Of a stretch of 17,712 bases of DNA, positions 7,563 through 14,671 are shown one piece after another; the stretch's first letter is position 1, and every line of letters begins with the position of its first letter. The position numbers and the translations under genes were made by a program. Below the pieces are notes generated by a model. The model was not told the origin of the DNA, made no database searches, and saw nothing but the letters and a program-made list of their open reading frames with translations. Source of the DNA: Clostridiales bacterium (GTDB lineage: Bacteria; Bacillota; Clostridia; Christensenellales; CAG-314); contig DPQS01000023.1 in assembly GCA_003537755.1 (NCBI GenBank), positions 1 through 17,712 on the forward strand, in the 5' to 3' direction.

Positions 7563-7701
7563 CACACCTTAAAATGTCGTTAAAAAGTTGACACGTATTT
7601 ATTTTTCGATTACGAATATCAAGCAAACATCATTACACGGGACACGAAAGAAAATTCCCGAAGTTGTTTGTGCAGGCGGCAACCATACAGATTGACCGTC
7701 T

Positions 7702-8547
7702 TTACGCCTGCGGAACATCAAAAGTTATGCGTCCCGTCTTGCCCTTGCGGAAGTCGTCCAGGACGGCTTTTGCGCAACGTTCGTAGTCAACCTCACCGCC
7801 GCGAAGCAGAAATCCGCGTCTGGCGGCAATGGCGTTGTACACTTCTATCGGTGGCTTGCCATGCACTTCCACGCCGTAACGCGCGGCGAGTAAATCGGGG
7901 TACATGTTTTGCAGTTCGGCAATAAGCGCGAGCGCGACTTTCTCTATGTCCACAACATCGTCCTTAATGCTGCCGATGAAACACAGCCGCCTTGCCACAA
8001 CTTCGTCCTCGAATTTGCTCCACAACGTACCCGGGGTGTCCAACAGTTCCAGTCCGTTTGTCAGGCGCACCCACTGCTTGCCCTTGGTTACGCCGGGTTT
8101 GTCGCCCGTAATTACCGCCTTGCGCCCGGACAGGCAGTTGATTATTGTAGATTTGCCGCAGTTAGGCACGCCGAGAATGAGACAACGCACGGGCTTAAAC
8201 ACGCCCTTTGCCTTGTTTTTTGCCGTTATATGCGCCGTGACGTCGACAAAAGCCTGCACGATTTTGGCGGCTTCCTTGCTGGCGGTTGCCGTAACGCGCA
8301 CAAACGGCATATTGTTGCGACGAAAGTACTCGCACCACATGTCAACCTTGGCAGGGTCGGCGAGATCGCACTTGTTGAGAATAAATACGCACGGACGGCT
8401 ACCGACGATTTTGACAAAACCCGGGTTGAAGCAGCTTTGCGGCGCACGCGCGTCCAGCACGTAGCCGATTGCGTCCACCAGTTTTACGTTTTCTTCCATC
8501 ATGCGCATGGCTTTCGTCATGTGCCCCGGGTACCATTGTATTTGCAT
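7702..8547 (-). CDS. rbgA: Ribosome biogenesis GTPase RbgA (YlqF)
   Basis: This 281-residue protein is almost exactly the length of Bacillus RbgA (282). It opens with WYPGHMTKAMR and is circularly permuted: G4 NKCD comes first (about residues 57-60), then G1 GVPNCGKST (about 125-133) and G3 DTPG (about 170). This order defines the YlqF/YawG GTPases. RbgA is needed for late assembly of the 50S subunit. The C-terminal helical domain after residue 190 is present. AAAGGA seven bases before ATG supports the start. The 290-base gap upstream, towards trmD, is where rplS is normally found. Confidence 0.95.
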   Translation of the reverse strand: MQIQWYPGHMTKAMRMMEENVKLVDAIGYVLDARAPQSCFNPGFVKIVGSRPCVFILNKCDLADPAKVDMWCEYFRRNNMPFVRVTATASKEAAKIVQAFVDVTAHITAKNKAKGVFKPVRCLILGVPNCGKSTIINCLSGRKAVITGDKPGVTKGKQWVRLTNGLELLDTPGTLWSKFEDEVVARRLCFIGSIKDDVVDIEKVALALIAELQNMYPDLLAARYGVEVHGKPPIEVYNAIAARRGFLLRGGEVDYERCAKAVLDDFRKGKTGRITFDVPQA

Positions 8548-8592
8548 ATCGTTTTCCTTTTATTATTCAAGTGATTACAGAAACTTGCGTAT

Positions 8593-8638
8593 GGGCTTAA
8601 TTGCCGTCACTAATAATTTTTTGCACCCGAGCGTGCGC
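8593..8638 (+). repeat. Dispersed repeat, copy C (long form)
   Basis: GGGCTTAATT, GCCGTCACTAATAA, TTTTTTGC, ACCC and GAGCGTG align with copy A (36-77), with one missing base near the start and four extra bases (ACCC) before GAGCGTG. It lies in the trmD-rbgA gap, antisense to both genes. Nearby GATTACAG occurs twice (8573 and 8639 regions), possibly flanking the element. Confidence 0.55.
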
Positions 8639-8787
8639 GATTACAGTTACAGCCGAAACTATTTATGCCGGATCAACAGTGGTCAGTCCTCGGCTTGTGA
8701 CGGCGACGAACAAAGGTCAGTAAAACCTTAAATGTCAAGCATGTGCTTGCGTACGTCCGATACAGTTTCTGTCGTTTGTCTGTTCTG

Positions 8788-8812
8788 CACCCCTCTTTTA
8801 CAAAACTTTGAG
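8788..8812 (-). repeat. Partial copy of the CTCAAAGTTTT repeat
   Basis: On the minus strand this reads CTCAAAGTTTT, GT, AAAAGA, GGGGTG. It matches 21 of 25 positions of the non-hairpin half of the element at 17009-17033. The hairpin half is absent or too diverged to see. It lies about 25 bases beyond the trmD stop. Confidence 0.5.
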
Positions 8813-8837
8813 AGAATTTTGCACTTAAACCATGCAT

Positions 8838-9512
8838 TTATTTATTTTCAAGCAAATCGGGGCGAACTTTGCGTGTCAGTGCCAAAGATTGCTCGCTGCG
8901 CCACTTGTCGACAAGTTGATGATTGCCTCCCACAAGCACTTCCGGCACGGTAAGTCCGCAAAATTCCTGCGGTCGCGTGTACTGCGGATATTCCAGCAGT
9001 CCGTCTGAAAAACTTTCGTCTTCCGTCGACTGACTGTTGCCGAGTACATCGGGTACAAACCTCAGCACGCTGTCGATAAGCACAAGCGCGGGTATCTCGC
9101 CGCCGCTCAGTACGTAGTCCCCTATGCTTATTTCCTCGTCGATGTCAAGGTCAAGCACGCGCTGGTCAACGCCCTCGTAGTGTCCGCAAAGTACCACAAG
9201 GTGCGATAGCTCGGACAGCTGCCTGACCTTTTTCTGCGTAAGCGTCTTTCCGCGCGGCGACATGTAGATGCGGTGTGCCGTTCTGTCGGGGTCGACGGCG
9301 TTTATGCAGTCGTGTATAGGTTGCGGCGTCATTACCATTCCTGCGCCGCCGCCGAACGGTGCGTCGTCGCAACGCTTGTGTTTGTCCGTGGAGTAGTCCC
9401 TGATGTTGTGACAGTTAAGTTCGTACAGTCCCTTGTCCAGCGCTTTGCCTGTAAGCGAGCATTTAAGCGGGCTGAACATCTCGGGGAAAAGCGTAAGTAC
9501 GTCAATCTTCAT
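8838..9512 (-). CDS. trmD: tRNA (guanine-37-N1)-methyltransferase
   Basis: This 224-residue SpoU/TrmD-class enzyme methylates G37 of tRNAs to prevent frameshifting. It opens with MKIDVLTLFPEMF. DDAPFGGGAGMVM lies near residue 50. The trefoil-knot SAM-binding segments LCGHYEGVDQRV and EISIGDYVLSGGE are intact, including the Asp-Glu pair preceding them. GLLEYPQYTRP and VLVGGNHQLVDKWR complete the C-terminal RNA-binding part. The start overlaps the rimM stop by 11 bases and has GAGGTGG six bases upstream. The protein is slightly shorter than Bacillus TrmD (243) at the C-terminus. Confidence 0.96.
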   Translation of the reverse strand: MKIDVLTLFPEMFSPLKCSLTGKALDKGLYELNCHNIRDYSTDKHKRCDDAPFGGGAGMVMTPQPIHDCINAVDPDRTAHRIYMSPRGKTLTQKKVRQLSELSHLVVLCGHYEGVDQRVLDLDIDEEISIGDYVLSGGEIPALVLIDSVLRFVPDVLGNSQSTEDESFSDGLLEYPQYTRPQEFCGLTVPEVLVGGNHQLVDKWRSEQSLALTRKVRPDLLENK

Positions 9513-10002
9513 ACACTACCACCTCGCCAAAACGTTTCGCCTCGACGTAAATTTTCTTTGCTTCGACATTCACGTCTACCACCACGTCTTTCAAAAACGG
9601 AAAGCCGAATTCTTTGCCGTCTGCCGCCTTGCACACAAACACATCCGCCGCGCCGTACTGCAACAAATCGACAACGCTGCCGATGTTTTCATCGCCGCAC
9701 ACAAGGTCGCACCCCACAAGGTCATCCACAAAATAACGGTCCTTTTTCAGCGCGATCTGTTGTTTGTCGGCGTAAACGGTTTTGTTGCGAAGTTCCTCGG
9801 CGTCGTTTCTCGTTGCAACGCCGTCCAAAAGCAGAAAAGCAAATTCGCCGCCGGCGCGCACCTTTTTCACCTCGTACTCGCGCCCGTCGATGTACGCACG
9901 AGTAATGCCCTTAAGCAGTGCCGCGTCGTCAACGCTTACGCCCAGTTTAACTTCGCCGTTTATTCCTTGTGCCTTGAGTATTTTTCCAATTTCCAGTTTC
10001 AT
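9502..10002 (-). CDS. rimM: 16S rRNA processing/ribosome maturation factor RimM
   Basis: This 166-residue protein assists 30S head assembly by binding ribosomal protein S19. The N-terminal barrel begins KLEIGKILKAQGINGEVKL. The PRC-barrel half contains YFVDDLVGCDLVCGDENIGSV and ends with a VEAKRFGEVVVYED-type tail. The frame is open 31 codons further upstream, but that extension does not resemble RimM, whose family starts at this Met. AAGGA lies about 13 bases before it, rather far. It overlaps trmD. The usual upstream neighbour rpsP is absent. Confidence 0.94.
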   Translation of the reverse strand: MKLEIGKILKAQGINGEVKLGVSVDDAALLKGITRAYIDGREYEVKKVRAGGEFAFLLLDGVATRNDAEELRNKTVYADKQQIALKKDRYFVDDLVGCDLVCGDENIGSVVDLLQYGAADVFVCKAADGKEFGFPFLKDVVVDVNVEAKKIYVEAKRFGEVVVYED

Positions 10003-10135
10003 TTCGTCACAAAAATCCTTATACGTCTGTAATTTTTGGTTACTTCTTGTTGTTTGTCCGCACCTTGTCGGGTTGTACTGCGTTTGACAATTCAACCGTC
10101 CGAAGCGGCATTAAGCAATGCAAAAACGCGCCGCC

Positions 10136-10178
10136 AAAAAGCATTGGCACGCACGTAAAAATGCTTTTTCAGCGTGCC
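10136..10178 (-). terminator. Terminator with pseudoknot geometry overlapping the methyltransferase stop
   Basis: On the minus strand AAAAAGCATT (10169-10160) pairs perfectly with AATGCTTTTT (10145-10136). An interleaved second helix pairs GGCACGC (10178-10172) with GCGTGCC (10152-10146). The order of strands is S1, two bases, S2, seven bases, S1', no gap, S2', an H-type pseudoknot or two competing hairpins. The stop codon TGA lies between the first strands of the two helices. Confidence 0.55.
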
Positions 10179-10891
10179 TTTACGCAACAAAAAGTCAGCC
10201 GCTGCGTTTCGTCCGTAATAGTCAAGCCGTAGTCGGCGGTGATTTCAACCACATCGAAACCTGCATCGAACAATGCCGCGGAAACGTCGCCCGATTCGTG
10301 CAGATACTGCGTGTGCGTTTCGTCGTCGCGGGTGTAACTGCCGTCGTCGTTTTGCGAAAACAACGTCAGGTTAATACGCAGACTTTTGCCGACAAGTTTG
10401 TTTGTCCAAAGCAATGTATACTGCTGCTCGTCCACATAAAACACATTGTCCGCAAGCACGCGGCGCAACTTGTAGGGCGTAGAGTAGTCAAAAATAAAGG
10501 GTGCGCCTGCTTTAAGATTGTCGGCGACGCGTCTGAAAAAGTCCGTCAGTTTGTCGTCCGAAACGTAGTTTACGCCGTCGTTTACGCAAATTGCCATGTC
10601 AACGGGGCGCGTCAGGGTCAGTTTCGTCATATCCTGCAAAACAAACAACGCTCGGCATTTGTTACGCGCTTCGGCAAGCATTTGTTCGCTGTTGTCCACG
10701 CCCACCGCTTCGAAGCCGTTTTTCACAAGGCGCGACGTCATTTTTGCCGTACCGCAGGCAAGGTCAACCACTTTTTTAACGTTGTTTTTTTTCGCGACGC
10801 TGCAAATATACCTCGCCCATCGGTCGTAGTCGCAGTCGTTTCCGCTAAGTTTGTCGTACAGTGCGGCAATGACGGAGTAACTTTGTTTCAT
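10169..10891 (-). CDS. Class I SAM-dependent methyltransferase
   Basis: This 240-residue protein opens with YSVIAALYDKL and a DYDRWARYI stretch, a start often seen in YqeM-like small methyltransferases. Motif I VVDLACGTAKMT lies at about residues 41-52, the acidic loop VGVDNSEQML at 63-72, and the motif IV region MAICVNDGVNYV near 99. A C-terminal beta-rich part follows. The substrate is unknown. AGGAG lies about seven bases before ATG. A perfect 15-bp terminator ends 12 bases before this start, so expression may depend on read-through from the membrane-protein gene. Confidence 0.87.
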   Translation of the reverse strand: MKQSYSVIAALYDKLSGNDCDYDRWARYICSVAKKNNVKKVVDLACGTAKMTSRLVKNGFEAVGVDNSEQMLAEARNKCRALFVLQDMTKLTLTRPVDMAICVNDGVNYVSDDKLTDFFRRVADNLKAGAPFIFDYSTPYKLRRVLADNVFYVDEQQYTLLWTNKLVGKSLRINLTLFSQNDDGSYTRDDETHTQYLHESGDVSAALFDAGFDVVEITADYGLTITDETQRLTFCCVKAR

Positions 10892-10903
10892 ATCTCTCCT
10901 ACA

Positions 10904-10941
10904 AAAAACAAGGACGTAAATCAGGGTACGTCCTTGTTTTT
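10904..10941 (-). terminator. Rho-independent terminator after the membrane-protein gene
   Basis: AAAAACAAGGACGTA (10904-10918) pairs perfectly with TACGTCCTTGTTTTT (10927-10941), a 15-bp stem with an 8-base loop. On the minus strand it ends in TTTTTT. It begins 16 bases after the membrane-protein stop and ends right against the ribosome binding site of the methyltransferase gene. Confidence 0.88.
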
Positions 10942-10956
10942 AACAAGTTTTTAAGT

Positions 10957-11925
10957 TTATTTCACAGCCGAAGTGTCGGTTGCAACGACAGGCTTTGCGT
11001 TTTCCTGCGCTGCCGACGTTGTCTGAGCTTGACCGCCCTTGCCCTTTTTGCGCGCTTCCACGGGGTGGAACAACGCAAAAGTCTTCATCATGTGCGTTTG
11101 CCATACAAGGGGGAAGTACATACCGCCGAACATCAACAGCAGGATGAGCAGCAATTGTTGGAAAACACCGCCCATAATAAACCACAAACCAACGGGCAAC
11201 AACGCAATGATCACGTGAATGATGTTGGGCAACACGTTGAGCCACAACAGACGCCAACTGTCGTCCAGCGTGCGACCGACAGACTGCTTGTAAGTGACGG
11301 CAACGCTGCACACGATAAGCACGTACGTAACCACAAACAACGCTGCGATACACAGCAGTACTAACAGCACTATTGCCAGCCACAAAGGCATAACGACCGA
11401 AGCCCAAGTGTAGAAAAAGTACAGACCACCGACCGTTGCGGAAATTACAGCCGCGCCGAGAAGCGCGTACAAAAACGACGATTTAATGCCCAGCCACAGG
11501 CTGCGGAATACGCCCACCGCAGACAGTTTGCCCGTCCAGAAGGCGTCGCGGATTACGGCAAAACCGCCGCAAAGAATAAACGTGCACGCAAGCCCGGCAA
11601 GGCAGGCATACAGTGCCGTTACGTTGTTAATTGACTTTACACCGTTTACATACTCGGCAGAAACGCCGTCCCACGAACCCGTCGAAAAGCCGATTTCGTT
11701 GAGAAGAGGCAACGATTGTTGCAGTGTGTTTATTTTGATTGTACCGCTCATCAACATGAAAATCACCGGCACAATCAGCGCGATCATAAGCAGACTGAAG
11801 CCGAACAGACGGAAGATGTTGTCACGATACAAAACCTTGAAAAATCCCCACGTGCTGAGGCGGTTGAGGCGTTTGGTAACGTGTCCGCTACGCTCGTTTT
11901 CCAACTTGATTTTGCTGAAATCCAT
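10957..11925 (-). CDS. Six-helix membrane protein, possibly YesL/DUF624-like
   Basis: This 322-residue protein has about six membrane helices: near residues 38-60, 104-125, 148-172, 177-205 and two between 225 and 270. A soluble N-terminal stretch contains FFKVLYRDNIFRLFGFSLL. The C-terminal tail of about 35 residues is hydrophilic and rich in Lys, Ala, Gln and Thr. The layout recalls YesL/DUF624 proteins, but I see no decisive motif. The start at 11925 is chosen because GGAAAGG lies about six bases upstream; the frame opens seven codons earlier, inside that site. Transcription comes from the promoter at 12006-12034 and ends at 10904-10941. Function unknown. Confidence 0.8.
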   Translation of the reverse strand: MDFSKIKLENERSGHVTKRLNRLSTWGFFKVLYRDNIFRLFGFSLLMIALIVPVIFMLMSGTIKINTLQQSLPLLNEIGFSTGSWDGVSAEYVNGVKSINNVTALYACLAGLACTFILCGGFAVIRDAFWTGKLSAVGVFRSLWLGIKSSFLYALLGAAVISATVGGLYFFYTWASVVMPLWLAIVLLVLLCIAALFVVTYVLIVCSVAVTYKQSVGRTLDDSWRLLWLNVLPNIIHVIIALLPVGLWFIMGGVFQQLLLILLLMFGGMYFPLVWQTHMMKTFALFHPVEARKKGKGGQAQTTSAAQENAKPVVATDTSAVK

Positions 11926-12005
11926 ATTAAACCTTTCCTTTCGCAAAGTTCCGCAGTACTGTCTGCGCCGCCGCGACGGCAGAAGAACGATGCTGAATTT
12001 ATTAC

Positions 12006-12034
12006 AGTATACTATATTTTGTATTATTTTTCAA
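12006..12034 (-). promoter_or_regulatory. Sigma-A promoter of the membrane-protein gene
   Basis: On the minus strand TTGAAA (12034-12029), a 17-base spacer and TATACT (12011-12006) are each 5/6 matches to consensus. Transcription would start near 11999, giving a leader of about 73 bases. This is the strongest promoter I see in the window. Confidence 0.75.
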
Positions 12035-12169
12035 ATATATTTAACGGCTTTTTGCAGTGAGCCGCAGAATTTTTGCAATTTTGACGGCGTATTGCCGTAT
12101 TTTTGACAACTTCCGTAAGTTTTGCGAATTGTAAAGCCACACGGCAAATACAATAAACAAGGGGTTTTT

Positions 12170-13147
12170 ATGAAAACAATTGCCCTTGCGGGCGTGGGCG
12201 GACTGGTCGGCGACAAAACGCTGCAACTGCTTCAGGCAAACCTTGCGGGCAGGGTAAATCTGCGACTGTTCGGAAGGTCGGAAACAGGCAAGCGCGTGCA
12301 ATTCGGCGGCAAGTGGGTGACGGTAGAGCCGCTTGACAGACTGATCGACGGCGACATAGACTACGCTTTGTTTACCGCAACGGAAGAAATTTCCGCAAAA
12401 TACGTACCGCCGCTTGCACAATGCGGAACCGTGTGCATAGACAACAGCGCGGTGTTCAGACTTAGCGACGACGTGCCGCTTGTGGTGCCGTCTGTAAACG
12501 GACGGCAGGCAAAAGGAAACATCATTGCCAACCCGAACTGCGTAACAATACCCGTCGCAATGGTCGTAAACGCACTAATGGACCTTGCACCGACCAAAGT
12601 TTCGGCAGTTACCTACCAGGCAACGAGCGGCGGCGGCAAAGAAGGTCTTGCCGACCTTGTTCTGCGACGGAAAAACGGCAGAACAAAGTGCTTCGAAACG
12701 CAGATTTTCGACAACGTACTGCCCCTTTGCGGCAAAATGACCGACGACGGGCATACAACCGAGGAACACAAGCTGACAAACGAACTGCCGAAAATTCTTG
12801 GCATGCCGGGTCTTGCGGCAAGCTGTTTTTGCGTACGCGTACCTGTAACCGTCGGACACAGCGTGGTACTGAACGTCACCTTTGCCGGAAGCGTAACGAC
12901 AGACGAAGTGAAAGAACGTCTGGCAAAAGCGACGGACGTACTGTTGTTTGCGCAAAACGTGCCAACGCCGCTTACCGTGCGCAACACAAAGTACGTTGCC
13001 GCAGGGCGCGTCGTGCAGGAAACGGACAACTGCGTGACAATGTTTGTAGCAAGCGACAATCTGCTTCGCGGCGCGGCTTACAATGCCTATGAAATACTGC
13101 GACTTGTGCTTGACGGCGCAAACGAAAACAAGGACAATCAGCCGTAA
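12170..13147 (+). CDS. asd: Aspartate-semialdehyde dehydrogenase
   Basis: This 325-residue enzyme reduces aspartyl-4-phosphate to aspartate semialdehyde with NADPH. The Rossmann start is GVGGLVG. The catalytic Cys is in IIANPNCVTIP, the Gln in TYQATSGGG, a Glu/Lys segment in EEHKLTNELPKIL, and the active-site His in RVPVTVGHS. The C-terminal ASDNLLRGAAYNA is also characteristic and separates it from the related ArgC. Where Asd usually has Ser-Ala-Gly-Gly after the second strand, this protein reads ALFTATEEIS, an unusual change in the cofactor-binding loop. AAGGGG seven bases before ATG sets the start; an upstream in-frame TTG at 12122 lacks one. The stop overlaps dapA as TAATG. Confidence 0.93.
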   Translation: MKTIALAGVGGLVGDKTLQLLQANLAGRVNLRLFGRSETGKRVQFGGKWVTVEPLDRLIDGDIDYALFTATEEISAKYVPPLAQCGTVCIDNSAVFRLSDDVPLVVPSVNGRQAKGNIIANPNCVTIPVAMVVNALMDLAPTKVSAVTYQATSGGGKEGLADLVLRRKNGRTKCFETQIFDNVLPLCGKMTDDGHTTEEHKLTNELPKILGMPGLAASCFCVRVPVTVGHSVVLNVTFAGSVTTDEVKERLAKATDVLLFAQNVPTPLTVRNTKYVAAGRVVQETDNCVTMFVASDNLLRGAAYNAYEILRLVLDGANENKDNQP

Positions 13148-14067
13148 TGACGACAAACAAATTTACAAACATAGCGACAAAAGAAAACACACCGATACTG
13201 CTGACAGCACTTGCAACGCCGTTTAAGCACGGAAAGGTGCACATTAAAAGCCTTGATACGTTACTTAGCTTGCAAAACAATGCCGACGTTGACGGACTGG
13301 TTGCGCTTGGCACTACGGCGGAAAGCGGGCTGATGACCGACGAAGAAAAGGCGTTGATTTTGTCGGCGACTAAACTGCTGACAAACAAACCGCTTGTTGT
13401 CGGCGTTGCCGCAAACGGCGAATACACATTGCTACGGCAGGCAGAGTTTGCACAAAAACACGGTGCAGACGCGCTGCTTGTTTCACCGCCGTCATTTTGC
13501 AAATGCACGAAAAACGGCTACATAAAACTTCTGCTGAAACTACACCGCAAATGCGACCTTCCGCTTGTGCTGTACAATGTACCGTCACGTGCGGCGTACT
13601 CGCTTGACAATACTATTGTACGGACATTGGCTGAAAACGGCGTGAATTTTGTAAAGGAATGTGCCGCCGACGGAAAACTGATAAATTGTGCAAACAATGT
13701 TTTGTGTTTTTCCGGAAACGACGAATACCTGACAACGCATATACGGCAAGGGGCAATCGGGGCAATTTCGGTAGCGAGCAATGTTTTCCCGTCGCTGACT
13801 AAGAAAGTTATGCTGCAAGCAGTAAACAGTGACGGCAGAAACGACATCGAAAGCACAGACAAAGTTGCCACTAAGTTTGCAAAGGTTGCGCGGCTGTGTG
13901 CCCTTGAAGTAAACCCGATTGCAACAAAGTACATGCTGTACAGGCTCGGCATTTTCGCAACGCCTGAAATGCGCTTTCCGCTGACTGTCGCAGACAGACA
14001 AACACGCAAACAAACAGACGAATTTTTGAAGGAGAACAAGTATGAAATTGACGGTATTCGGCAGTAA
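13147..14067 (+). CDS. dapA: 4-hydroxy-tetrahydrodipicolinate synthase, divergent active site
   Basis: This 306-residue TIM barrel condenses pyruvate with aspartate semialdehyde. LTALATPF opens it. GTTAES gives the catalytic Thr pair, LYNVPSR the catalytic Tyr and the substrate Arg, and NFVKECAADG the Schiff-base Lys. FSGNDEY and GAISVASNV are also typical. The normally conserved TPYYN segment reads SPPSFCKCTKNG, so the Tyr reaching across the dimer appears to be Phe or absent, with one inserted residue. The next motif is SRAA instead of SRTG. Its place between asd and dapB argues that it still makes the dapB substrate. The start overlaps the asd stop by one base, so translation is coupled. 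Confidence 0.92.
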   Translation: MTTNKFTNIATKENTPILLTALATPFKHGKVHIKSLDTLLSLQNNADVDGLVALGTTAESGLMTDEEKALILSATKLLTNKPLVVGVAANGEYTLLRQAEFAQKHGADALLVSPPSFCKCTKNGYIKLLLKLHRKCDLPLVLYNVPSRAAYSLDNTIVRTLAENGVNFVKECAADGKLINCANNVLCFSGNDEYLTTHIRQGAIGAISVASNVFPSLTKKVMLQAVNSDGRNDIESTDKVATKFAKVARLCALEVNPIATKYMLYRLGIFATPEMRFPLTVADRQTRKQTDEFLKENKYEIDGIRQ

Positions 14068-14671
14068 CGGGCGCGTAGGCGGCTCCGTTGTACGCCTTGC
14101 CGAAAAAAAAGGACACGAAGTGACGAAAATAGACGTTGGGGACAACATTACAAAATTCAATGCCGACGTAGTAATAGATTTTTCAGTGCCGCAAGCGACG
14201 GAAGCGGTCATCGACTACTGCGTTGCCTGTAATTGTCCGCTTGTCACCGGCGTGACGGGACGAAACGCCGAGCAGCAGTTTGAGATAGACAAACTCAGCG
14301 AACGGTTGCCCGTTGTTCAATCGGCGAACTTTTCCGAAGGTATCGCATTGTTTACCGACGTTTGCGCAAAGATCGCCGCCGCCCACCCCGAATGGGACGT
14401 TGACGTTGTCGAGATGCACCGACGTGGCAAACTCGACGCGCCGAGCGGCACGGCAAAAACAATCGCCGCAAAGATTTCGCAAGCGAAGGGCGCGTTCGGC
14501 AAGGTGACAATTCATTCGGTCAGAAGCGGCACAAATTTCGGCGTGCACAGTGTAATTTTCGGAGGCACGGGCGAGAACATAACGCTGACCCACCGCGCGG
14601 AAAACGTCGAAGTGTTTGCCCTGGGCGCAATAAAACAAGCCGAAGTACTATTTACGAAACGGACAGAATAA
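14042..14671 (+). CDS. dapB: 4-hydroxy-tetrahydrodipicolinate reductase
   Basis: This 209-residue enzyme reduces the DapA product with NAD(P)H. The dinucleotide site is GSNGRVGG, followed by VVIDFSVPQAT and VTGVTGRN. The catalytic segment is VVEMHRRGKLDAPSGTAKTIA with the conserved His and Lys; the second His of the usual His-His pair is Arg. The GVHSVIFGGTGENITLTHRAENVEVFALGA end matches the family. It is shorter than the E. coli enzyme (273) but close to compact forms such as that of Thermotoga. The start lies 26 bases inside dapA with AAGGAG seven bases upstream, a tight three-gene operon. Confidence 0.95.
   Translation: MKLTVFGSNGRVGGSVVRLAEKKGHEVTKIDVGDNITKFNADVVIDFSVPQATEAVIDYCVACNCPLVTGVTGRNAEQQFEIDKLSERLPVVQSANFSEGIALFTDVCAKIAAAHPEWDVDVVEMHRRGKLDAPSGTAKTIAAKISQAKGAFGKVTIHSVRSGTNFGVHSVIFGGTGENITLTHRAENVEVFALGAIKQAEVLFTKRTE

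Noticed and set aside
7588..7616. TTGACA on the plus strand between rnhB and rbgA
   Set aside because: The -10 (TACGAA) is poor and the next genes on that strand are far away.
7673..7712. GCAGGCG/CGCCTGC inverted repeat at the rbgA 3' end
   Set aside because: The 26-base loop and lack of a T tract make a terminator unconvincing, although a nested pairing is possible.
10003..10095. 31-residue N-terminal extension of rimM
   Set aside because: It shows no similarity to RimM, whose family begins at MKLEIGKIL, and has no ribosome binding site of its own.
12103..12131. TTGACA as a promoter for asd-dapA-dapB
   Set aside because: The -35 is perfect but no reasonable -10 lies 16-18 bases downstream (GAATTG or nearby). 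The real promoter remains unidentified.
11926..12169. Lysine riboswitch or T-box upstream of asd
   Set aside because: The space is too short and lacks both the L-box core helices and the T-box GGTGGNACC sequence.
12170..13147. ArgC (N-acetyl-glutamyl-phosphate reductase) instead of Asd
   Set aside because: The C-terminal SDNLLRGAAYNA, the RVPVTVGHS motif and linkage to dapA-dapB fit Asd.
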